Assembly (NCBI RefSeq): GCF_001647195.1
Contig: NZ_LVCV01000234.1
Coordinates: 1-32,903 of the forward strand
Length of the DNA stretch: 32,903 bases
Source: Rhodococcus sp. EPR-157
Lineage (GTDB): Bacteria > Actinomycetota > Actinomycetes > Mycobacteriales > Mycobacteriaceae
Reading direction: 5' to 3'
Below are positions 8,037-13,762 of this stretch, one piece after another; position 1 is the stretch's first letter, and every line of letters begins with the position of its first letter. The notes under the pieces were generated by a model that made no database searches, was not told the origin of the DNA, and saw only the letters and a list, made by a program, of their open reading frames with translations. The position numbers were made by a program, and so were the translations under genes.

Positions 8037-8884
8037 GCGACATTCAGCTTGCGATCCTGAGGGCACTCGCGCGCAGCGAGCCGATAGACATGCCCGAGCT
8101 TGTCGCAGAGCTTCGAAAGGAGCTTCCCGGTATCCGACTGGCCGAAGTCATTCGCGCAGTGGGAGAACTCATTTTCGCGCTTCGCATTTTGCCCTTGTCC
8201 ATCGAAGCAACCGCCAGCTACGACCGACCCGGCGACCCCCACAACGACGACCACCACAACGACGACCAACTCACAATCGGCAACGTCGAGTCCACAAGCC
8301 GATTCGGGTGCAGTCGTACCGCGAGAGCCAGAACACGCGCCTACAGACGTCTCAGGGCCGTCTACAGTCACCGTCTATCAAGAGCCGAGCTACCAAGCCC
8401 CGGCTGTCGTCACGACAGAACCACCGACCGCAAAGCCAGCCGTTACGACGACCGTATGGACGGAACCAACACCGCAACCACCGTCGACCGATTGGACGTC
8501 CACCACCATCGAGCCGATGCCGACCGGTGTAGCGACCCCGGACCCGACAGTAGAGGACGTCCCATGACCGAGAGCCGCCGAGAACGTAGACAGCGCAAAC
8601 AAATCGAGGAATCGAAGGAGAAGCACGTGGACATCTTGACGATGAAGCTAGGCGAAGTCTTGGCCGACGCGTACGACAATCTCGATGACGAGAGCAAGGC
8701 AAGAATGCAGGCAAACCCCGGTGTTTCGATTCGGCACGAAGGAAGGTTCGTAATCGCTAGTTGTGCTGGACTCGACTTCGCGATGATCGAACACGCTTGG
8801 CTAGTAGATGATTCGCAAACCGAGGTCGACGCAATGACTGTCGACGGCTTCGTGCCCGATACGATCCCGGATGACTTCGAATGA
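8033..8884 (+). CDS. Third winged-helix ORF; long open frame of doubtful 3' extent
   Basis: The ATG at 8033 overlaps the previous stop (ATGA). Residues 1-60 again look like a winged helix (DIQLAILRALARSEPIDMPEL, then LAEVIRAVGELIFALRIL). Beyond about 8215 this frame turns into Arg/His-rich sequence typical of an out-of-frame reading, while the overlapping frame (8100-8567) becomes protein-like. The same frame later contains the separate gene at 8564-8884. So the true product is either a short wHTH protein continued into the Pro/Thr-rich frame by a +1 shift near 8200-8230, or a fused 283-residue protein. I favour the first. The coordinates give the full open frame because no stop intervenes. 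Confidence 0.5.
   Translation: MSDIQLAILRALARSEPIDMPELVAELRKELPGIRLAEVIRAVGELIFALRILPLSIEATASYDRPGDPHNDDHHNDDQLTIGNVESTSRFGCSRTARARTRAYRRLRAVYSHRLSRAELPSPGCRHDRTTDRKASRYDDRMDGTNTATTVDRLDVHHHRADADRCSDPGPDSRGRPMTESRRERRQRKQIEESKEKHVDILTMKLGEVLADAYDNLDDESKARMQANPGVSIRHEGRFVIASCAGLDFAMIEHAWLVDDSQTEVDAMTVDGFVPDTIPDDFE
8100..8567 (+). CDS. Pro/Thr-rich reading frame overlapping the third winged-helix ORF
   Basis: From about 8205 to the stop at 8567 this frame reads as a disordered Pro/Thr/Val/Glu-rich chain (a run of nine Thr, then segments such as TVTVYQEPSYQAPAVV). Its amino-acid mix looks protein-like, while the competing frame looks like a shadow. Its stop overlaps the ATG of the next gene by ATGA, as at every other junction of this operon, which supports real translation to 8567. 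The only start in frame is a TTG at 8100 inside the winged-helix region, without a clear ribosome site. Continuation from the upstream gene by frameshift, or a sequencing indel, is therefore as likely as independent initiation. No signal peptide is visible. Confidence 0.45.
   Translation: MSQSFERSFPVSDWPKSFAQWENSFSRFAFCPCPSKQPPATTDPATPTTTTTTTTTNSQSATSSPQADSGAVVPREPEHAPTDVSGPSTVTVYQEPSYQAPAVVTTEPPTAKPAVTTTVWTEPTPQPPSTDWTSTTIEPMPTGVATPDPTVEDVP
8564..8884 (+). CDS. Unknown acidic protein (106 aa)
   Basis: The ATG at 8564 overlaps the stop of the Pro/Thr-rich frame (ATGA). It has a charged N-terminal helix (RRERRQRKQIEESKEKHVD) followed by a mixed domain with a SIRHEGRFVIASCAGLDFAM strand region and an acidic tail. 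I recognise no family. Position before the capsid genes and after the regulatory block gives no firm clue. Its own stop overlaps the next gene by ATGA. Confidence 0.65.
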   Translation: MTESRRERRQRKQIEESKEKHVDILTMKLGEVLADAYDNLDDESKARMQANPGVSIRHEGRFVIASCAGLDFAMIEHAWLVDDSQTEVDAMTVDGFVPDTIPDDFE

Positions 8885-9099
8885 CCGCAAGGCGACGCGA
8901 CGATATGAAGAACATGCGCGGGGCGCTTCACCCGAACATCGGCTTTGTTTACGGCGAGCACTGCAAGCCTACGATTGTCCGATGCGAGTGTGGTCGACGA
9001 ATACGCAGCTCTCAGGACACGTTGTGCAGCAAGTGTTCTGATATTCTGAGCGAGCAGGCCGAAGTCGATTCGATTCCTTCACCTGCCACACCGGGATAG
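8881..9099 (+). CDS. Small zinc-ribbon-like protein (72 aa)
   Basis: It is ATGA-coupled to the preceding gene. The centre holds VRCECGRRI and LCSKCSDIL, a four-cysteine arrangement (CxC...CxxC) typical of a zinc ribbon. The N-terminus is basic. It is the last gene of the coupled chain that began at 7552. Such small zinc proteins are common as regulators or replication accessories in actinophages, but none is recognised specifically. Confidence 0.6.
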   Translation: MTARRRDDMKNMRGALHPNIGFVYGEHCKPTIVRCECGRRIRSSQDTLCSKCSDILSEQAEVDSIPSPATPG

Positions 9100-9241
9100 A
9101 GCCGGGACGGATAGCGCAGGGGCGCATCTTAGTTCCACTCTTTTGCTTGGATTGCAGGGCCGCAACACACGCGAGGTAATACGGAAATCCGTTTTATCCC
9201 CGCGCCGTCCTCTCCGCACCCGAAAACTCAGGAATCACAAC
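9100..9241 (+). promoter_or_regulatory. Intergenic region before the head genes, possible late promoter
   Basis: This 142-bp gap precedes the protease-capsid pair. It contains a small hairpin (GCGC...GGCGC near 9115-9126) and a weak promoter-like pair, TTGCAG at 9152-9157 and TAATAC at 9177-9182 with a 19-bp spacer, longer than ideal. A 5-bp hairpin (ACGGA/TCCGT) follows at 9181-9192 with a short T-run. A tRNA-like fold was considered and not found. Confidence 0.3.
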
Positions 9242-9853
9242 ATGAAACAGAAGAATTATGTCGAGCGGTCTGTCTCTTTCAGATCGACCAACACCGACGA
9301 AAATGATGGGCGCACCCTCGAAGGCTACGGGGCCGTGTTCAATCAACTAACCGAGATCACCGGTTGGGAAGGTCGGTTCAAAGAGCAGATTGCACCCGGT
9401 GCATTCAAGAAAACGCTTGCCGAACGGATTCCGATCGTCCAATGGGACCACGGTCGCGATAGTCGGGTTGGCTCCGTTCCTATCGCGAGTATCGAAGAGC
9501 TGAAAGAAGATTCGCAGGGCTTGTTTATCCGCGCACGACTACACGACAACGCCGTCGTTGAACCCGTAAGGCAAGCAATCGAATCCGGTGCCGTGAGCGG
9601 CATGAGTTTCAAATTCGTCGTGTTGGCCGATATTTGGCGAGACGCCAAAGGAAAAGTAGTCGGACCCGATCGACTCGAATCCTTGATCGACACCGGCACT
9701 CTGACTCGGACGATCAAAGAAGTGAAGCTAGCCGAACTCGGTCCGGTGGCATTTCCCGCGTATGCCGGTACTTCTGTTGGTGTTCGCGACTTGAGTTCCA
9801 CCCCGTACAAATTGCTTGCCGCCGAGCGGCAGCTCAAACTCCTAGGAATCTGA
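9242..9853 (+). CDS. HK97-family prohead protease
   Basis: This is a 203-residue serine protease that matures the procapsid by cleaving the capsid protein's N-terminal delta domain. The family signature is clear: GRTLEGYGAVFNQ near the start, EQIAPGAFKKTL, His70 in QWDHGR, and the catalytic Ser119 in GAVSGMSFKF. The C-terminal KLAELGPVAFPAYAGT is also typical. I start at the ATG at 9242 (MKQKNYVERS), with AGGA upstream; longer upstream frames add non-conserved sequence. It ends one base before the capsid ATG, so the two are co-translated. It shows no decay. Confidence 0.93.
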   Translation: MKQKNYVERSVSFRSTNTDENDGRTLEGYGAVFNQLTEITGWEGRFKEQIAPGAFKKTLAERIPIVQWDHGRDSRVGSVPIASIEELKEDSQGLFIRARLHDNAVVEPVRQAIESGAVSGMSFKFVVLADIWRDAKGKVVGPDRLESLIDTGTLTRTIKEVKLAELGPVAFPAYAGTSVGVRDLSSTPYKLLAAERQLKLLGI

Positions 9854-9854
9854 A

Positions 9855-11312
9855 ATGCGACGTAATCGTAATCGCGCGCCACAGCGCACCCTTTCCCTCG
9901 AAGAGATCCGGCACGAACTCACCGAACTCGGTGACGAAGCCCGCGACTTGATCGAAGATGCCAAAACCGAACACCGGGACTTGGACGATGACGAGGACGA
10001 ACGAATCGGGGAAATCTCCGACCGTCTCGCCGAACTCCGAGGACTCGAAACGAAAGCCGTCGAGAAGCAAGCACGCTTGCGCAGTCTCGTGGACGGTGGA
10101 TCGTTCGAGGCTGGACACCCCGGAGCGGACCCCAACGCGTACGAAGGTAGGCACCTGCTCAGTACCAGGGGCACTTCCGACCGAGACATCGTGCTCCGCA
10201 ACCTCGAAGCCGACGTCAAGCACAAGGTCATTACCGAGGCCGAGGCTGGCACCGTCGAAAGCCTCATGCGCGGCGACGAAGGCAGTACGGCAACCCGGTA
10301 CGCGAAGATTGCTGGCGATCCTCTCTACCGCAGCGCCTTCACGAAGCTGTACCGAGATCCGGTCAACGGTCACCGGGAATTCACCGGCCCCGAGGTCGAA
10401 GCGTTCCGGGCAGCGCAGGCACTCTCCCGCGCGATGAACGAGGGCACCGGTTCTCAGGGTGGCTACCTTGTTCCGCTCTCGCTCGATCCGCATATCATCT
10501 TGACCAGTGGTGGCAGCGTGAACCCGATTCGGGCGATTGCGAAGAACGTCACGATCACCGGTCAAGCATGGCGGGGTGTCAGTTCTGCCGGTGTCACTGC
10601 CGAGTGGACTCCCGAAGCGCAGGAAATGGCCGACGCATCACCTACGATCGCCAACCCGGTTATCCCGGTGCACAAGGCCGATGCGTTCATTCCGTTTTCG
10701 TGGGAAGTCGAACAGGATTCGTCGGCGTTGCTCGATGAGCTTCGGACCTTGCTTGTCGACGGGATCGAACAGCTCACCGCGACGGCGTTCGCAACGGGTA
10801 CTGGCACCAATCAGCCGAGGGGCGTAATAACCGCTCTCGTCGCCGCTGGCGCTCCGTACATCGTCACGCCGGGTGTTGCCGAGACGTTGGCCGCGTCGGA
10901 CGTGTACGCGTTGCAAGGTGCGCTCCCGAGCCGGTTTCAGCCGAACGCACAGTGGACGGGCAACCTCTCGACTATCGGGCGTGTCAGGCAGTTCGAGACC
11001 GCCAATGGCGCAACGGTCTTCCCCGAGCTTGCCAACGGCGTTCTGCTCGGCCGCAAGTTCAACGAGATGAGCACTCTCGACGGATTCGATCCCGCTGTGA
11101 CCGATACGACGAACGTCGTGCTGATCTACGGGGACTGGTCGAATTACGTTGTGGTCAACCGGATCGGTACGACTTTGGAGATCATTCCGCAGTTGTTCGG
11201 TGCGAACCGTAGGCCTACCGGTCAGCGCGGCGCAGTGATGTACACACGAATTGGTGGGGACGTTGTGAACAACAACGGGTTCCGCGCTCTCAACATCGCT
11301 ACCACCGCGTAA
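9855..11312 (+). CDS. HK97-fold major capsid protein
   Basis: This is a 485-residue protein. Residues about 14-85 form a strongly charged coiled coil (LSLEEIRHELTELGDEARDL and on), the delta/scaffolding domain expected to be removed by the upstream protease. The shell domain follows: NEGTGSQGGYLVPLSLDP is the typical N-arm junction, then RAIAKNVTITG, KADAFIPFSWEVEQDS, TGTGTNQPRGVITA and the C-terminal VVVNRIGTTLEI. Full length and intact motifs suggest a functional shell. It is the last head gene; no portal, terminase or connector follows. Confidence 0.94.
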   Translation: MRRNRNRAPQRTLSLEEIRHELTELGDEARDLIEDAKTEHRDLDDDEDERIGEISDRLAELRGLETKAVEKQARLRSLVDGGSFEAGHPGADPNAYEGRHLLSTRGTSDRDIVLRNLEADVKHKVITEAEAGTVESLMRGDEGSTATRYAKIAGDPLYRSAFTKLYRDPVNGHREFTGPEVEAFRAAQALSRAMNEGTGSQGGYLVPLSLDPHIILTSGGSVNPIRAIAKNVTITGQAWRGVSSAGVTAEWTPEAQEMADASPTIANPVIPVHKADAFIPFSWEVEQDSSALLDELRTLLVDGIEQLTATAFATGTGTNQPRGVITALVAAGAPYIVTPGVAETLAASDVYALQGALPSRFQPNAQWTGNLSTIGRVRQFETANGATVFPELANGVLLGRKFNEMSTLDGFDPAVTDTTNVVLIYGDWSNYVVVNRIGTTLEIIPQLFGANRRPTGQRGAVMYTRIGGDVVNNNGFRALNIATTA

Positions 11313-11623
11313 CATAGGACTTGGTGTACCCGCGCACCAGCAAGCTCCGAACTGACAATTGGCGTTGGGCGGTTCGGACGTCGGTACTCGTGTTCATTCC
11401 ACTTGCACCGACACACGATAAAGGCTCGATCATCAGGGTTTTGGGACTCGTCATCCCATCCTTTACCTGGTGGTCGAGCCGTTTTCGTGCCCTCAGTGTG
11501 TCCCAGTGGGATAAACGAGACCTCGTTTACATGACACAGCATTGCGAGCTAAATAACAAATGTTATTTAGCGAAGGAAAGTTCCGGTATTTTCCGTTTGG
11601 AAAATATCTAGGTGTCCCAGTGA
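11313..11623. other. Gene-poor stretch after the capsid gene
   Basis: No convincing coding frame is seen in 311 bp. It holds the palindromes at 11548-11571 and 11587-11606, and two copies of GTGTCCCAGTG (near 11499 and 11613). It is clearly more AT-rich than the capsid gene. Confidence 0.5.
11548..11571. promoter_or_regulatory. 24-bp palindrome, operator- or terminator-like
   Basis: The arms GCTAAATAACA and TGTTATTTAGC are perfect 11-bp inverted repeats around AA. The near-complete symmetry with a 2-base centre suits binding of a dimeric repressor more than an RNA hairpin. A second, smaller inverted repeat (TATTTTCC/GGAAAATA, 11587-11606) follows 15 bp later. Confidence 0.5.
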
Positions 11624-12007
11624 GATCTAGGCGCAGTCTTCGGTGACGACAGGAAAGCGTGGGTTGCCGCCGCAGTCGGGTTGTCGGAGCAGGAGATTGC
11701 GGATACGCTCGGTGTGCATGTGCAAACCGTGAAGGCAGATAAAGTACAAAATCATACTTTATCCCCAGATGGCCCGCCTACCCCGTCGCCGACTCGTGAG
11801 GACAGCTTGGGACGAAAACGACCGACGACGTACAAGAAAGATCCGAAACCTGTTGCGCAAGAAGAGAAGTCGGAGTCGGGTCGGAGTTCGCTCGTACCAG
11901 TTGGGACAGGTGTCCAAGACCGGACAGTTGACCGACGAGAGCAGGGGCCGTCAATTGCAGGCCGCTCAGATCAACGCAGGCGCACGAATTCGGCAGGGCT
12001 GGTATGA
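11624..12007 (+). pseudogene. HTH-protein remnant without a start codon
   Basis: The frame between the stop at 11621 and the stop at 12005 encodes a helix-turn-helix (AAAVGLSEQEIADTLGVHVQ, then TVKADK) followed by a segment LGRKRPTTYKKDP. That order is familiar from small actinobacterial phage and ICE DNA-binding proteins (HTH followed by a G-x-[DR]-[KG]-x-RP motif). There is no ATG or GTG before the HTH, and the only in-frame start is a TTG at 11681 in the middle of it. The gene therefore looks 5'-truncated or frameshifted. Were it intact it could be a regulator or a small-terminase-like DNA-binding protein. Confidence 0.4.
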
Positions 12008-12190
12008 ATGCCTACCCCGGTATGGCTACGCGCACGATACACACCACAGCCCACGGTCCCTCACCACCAACCGATGAATGCTGTTGTGAATGTCAATCGT
12101 TGAACAAGTGTCAACAACATGATGTTGTCCTTCGTTCGTTGTGTGTTACCTATGTATCTGTTGCACAACATGATTCGTTACACAACACAC

Positions 12191-12238
12191 GACTGTGACT
12201 GACTGCACTGACTGACTGACTGCACTGACTGCACTGCT
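12191..12238. repeat. ACTG-type tandem repeat tract
   Basis: About 48 bp consist of repeated ACTG with a longer ACTGACTGCACTG periodicity. It is low-complexity sequence in the gene-free tail and probably length-variable. Confidence 0.7.
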
Positions 12239-12310
12239 GTGTGTCCTATGCATACGTTGCTCATTGCACACTGATATGACACACCTTGAATAGAACACTT
12301 ACTCATTCAT

Positions 12311-12521
12311 ATTGAATTCACATTCTTTGCTTTGTTGCATTCGCTGTCGTCTGCCGTGAATGCACGCTTAATCCGTGTCAAGCACAGCGCGTGTTCTACC
12401 GAATGAATGTCGTCAGTCCGAATTGACTGCACGCGAATTGCAACACCTCTATTCACCGATTGCATTACCACCTTGAATTACACGTTCTGCCTTTGTTGTA
12501 TTCGCGTTGAATTACACGTTC
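12311..12521. repeat. Direct repeats TTGAATTxCACRTTC
   Basis: A 34-bp block at 12311-12344 is repeated imperfectly at 12472-12505 (both run from TTGAATT to TTTGTTGxATTCGC). A third, partial copy at 12507-12521 is identical to the first 15 bases of the second. Confidence 0.6.
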
Positions 12522-12791
12522 CTAATCGCGTTCGTGCACCCCTACGTAGGCCGAGGGTAGGTTGTGTGGGTTAGGTGGTTAGGACGGTGGGGGGGAATGC
12601 ATAACCCGATTACTTAAGGGGTCAAGCGACCCCGGAGTCGCGCCGTTTTCTCTCTAAGTGTAAAAATTCCGGCTGGTCAGGGCGTAAAACGCCTGGTCAG
12701 AGGCTTGCAAAGACGTTACCGGCGAGTAACTTGGAGCATCCGCCACCAGCGCAACGGAATGCGGACGTACCGTGAAGGTAATTAGCACATG

Positions 12792-12847
12792 AAAAGACCT
12801 CGATAAACGTTTATCCCGATTAATTCGAGAGTTTATTGAGGTCTTTT
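12792..12847. terminator. Bidirectional rho-independent terminator
   Basis: The 17-base arms (12792-12808 and 12831-12847) pair with one mismatch, with a 22-base loop. The stem starts with AAAA and ends with TTTT, so it can act in both directions. It lies 11 bp past the stop of the leftward small gene and closes the element's rightward transcription. Confidence 0.75.
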
Positions 12848-12857
12848 GCTATGCGAA

Positions 12858-13043
12858 TTAAATGACTGGAATCTCCGATGCCGCGAGAATCATCTGAGCG
12901 CGTGCCATGCCGACGAGTCCTGCCGAATTCGCTGACGGGTGTGTGACGTAGCTCTCGGCGCACCCTTTCAGATCTTCCAGTGAGTGTTCGCATTCTCGAA
13001 TTGCGCTGAGTAAGTTGGTGATTGCGACGATATTCGTGTCCAT
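12858..13043 (-). CDS. Small helical protein (61 aa) adjacent to attR
   Basis: The ATG at 13043 has an excellent ribosome site (GGAGGA four bases upstream); a longer frame from 13100 would cross the attachment core and is rejected. The protein is mostly helical (NIVAITNLLSAIRECEHSLE, later MARAQMILAASEIPVI) with two cysteines. No family is recognised. Its promoter region must overlap the element's half of attR (13057-13083). In the excised circle it would read away from the joined attP, head-to-head with the integrase. That position makes it a candidate for excision control. Confidence 0.65.
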   Translation of the reverse strand: MDTNIVAITNLLSAIRECEHSLEDLKGCAESYVTHPSANSAGLVGMARAQMILAASEIPVI

Positions 13044-13056
13044 GATTCCTCCGATT

Positions 13057-13107
13057 GACCGGTGCCTGTTATAGATGTCGGATGAGTCCGGGATTCCCAC
13101 ATTTCGT
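13057..13107 (+). other. attR (hybrid attachment site, core GAG 13084-13086)
   Basis: Left of the core are 27 bases of the element's attP half, beginning GACCGGTG; right of it is sirtuin sequence (TCCGGGATTCCC). Rebuilding attP from both ends gives a 56-bp imperfect palindrome with ACCGGTG at both outer edges and GTC/GAC nearer the core. Its exact centre falls on the GA dinucleotide of GAG. Confidence 0.75.
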
Positions 13108-13749
13108 GACGCTCAGACCGGTCTGTGGTCGAATTTCGATCCAGCCGATCTGGCGAGTCCCGAGGGCTGGGCGCGCGACAGCGATCTGGTGTGGGGCTGG
13201 TACCAATGGCGAGCCCAGTTGGTTCGACGGTCGAATCCCAACGCAGGTCATCTTGCGCTCACGGCATGGCAGCAGCGCGTCCACCTCGACATTGCCACGC
13301 AGAACGTCGACGACTTGCACGAACGGGCCGGGTCGACGGTATTCGCGCACGTGCACGGCAGCCTGTTCGATCCGAGGTGTTCGGAGTGCGGACTGCATTC
13401 TCGACCGGAGCTGGAGCCGCTCGACGAGCTCACCGACCGGGTGCCACCGCCGCCGTGTCCCGACTGCGGTGGACCGATGCGTCCCGGTGCAGTCTGGTTC
13501 GGCGAGCCACTTCCGGAAACCGAATGGACTGCGGCGGTCGATGCTGTCGAATCCGCCGAACTCGTGTTGGTGGTCGGCACGTCTGGCGTCGTCTTTCCGT
13601 TTGCTGGACTTCCTGCGATGGCTCGGAGTACCGGCGCCACAGTGGTCGAGATCAACCCCGTGGAAACAGAGATCTCCGACATGGCCGACTACCGCTGGCG
13701 CACCACTGCGGCGATCGGACTTCCAGCGCTCGTCGATTCACTCAGGTAG
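13075..13749 (+). pseudogene. Sirtuin (Sir2) gene, 3' fragment
   Basis: From 13084 this continues the sirtuin begun at 3401: ESGIPTFRD, TQNVDDLHERAG (NAD site), the catalytic His in VFAHVHGSLFD, a Zn site formed by CSECG and CPDCG, and VVGTSGVVFPFAGLP. The chain is intact to the stop. An ATG at 13075 is supplied by the element, but no ribosome site precedes it, and the product would lack the GAGVSA nucleotide-binding motif. It is inactive as long as the element stays in. The complete protein would be a class III-type bacterial NAD-dependent deacylase. Confidence 0.9.
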
Positions 13750-13762
13750 AGAGTGTTCGCAA

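Larger units (their letters stand above)
12008..12857. other. 850-bp gene-free, repeat-rich right tail of the element
   Basis: Neither strand shows a convincing gene. The composition is AT-richer than anywhere else in the window up to about 12540, then shifts to G-rich (12541-12600). It contains an odd palindrome ACAACATGATGTTGT (12114-12128), an ACTG-based tandem tract (12191-12238), an exact 15-bp direct repeat TTGAATTACACGTTC (12473-12487 and 12507-12521), a related imperfect copy (12311-12344), a stem GGGGTC/GACCCC (12618-12633) followed by a T-rich run, and paired CTGGTCAG copies around a GGCGT/ACGCC stem (about 12670-12700). A packaging (cos/pac) site or a non-coding RNA would be expected in such a place. 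Confidence 0.5.
3491..13086 (+). mobile_element. phiRv1-like integrated satellite/mini-prophage
   Basis: This is a 9593 bp unit bounded by the GAG core at 3491-3493 and 13084-13086. The two halves of one sirtuin gene flank it in the same frame. It contains a large serine integrase next to the left end, a replication-type ATPase with a putative iteron origin, small coupled regulatory-type genes, and an HK97 protease and capsid. No terminase, portal, tail or lysis genes are visible. It is visibly less GC-rich than the flanks, especially at 12080-12560. The gene set matches what I recall for phiRv1/phiRv2 of M. tuberculosis. With capsid genes but no packaging or tail genes, it is best read as a helper-dependent satellite or a reduced prophage. 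Confidence 0.88.

Noticed and set aside
9100-9200. Possible tRNA (TAGCGCAG-like segment near 9112)
   Set aside because: A D-arm-like hairpin is present, but no T-arm, no acceptor pairing and no anticodon stem could be found.
11321-11611. Open frame after the capsid gene (96 codons)
   Set aside because: No ribosome site or domain; unusual composition (Trp, Arg, Ser-rich); it runs through the 11548 palindrome.
11769-12077. Arg-rich frame overlapping the HTH remnant
   Set aside because: Arg/Gly-rich composition typical of an out-of-frame reading; the other frame holds the HTH and the LGRKRPTTY segment.
12165-12240. CRISPR-like array at the ACTG tract
   Set aside because: Units are 4-13 bp, contiguous and without spacers; it is a simple tandem repeat.
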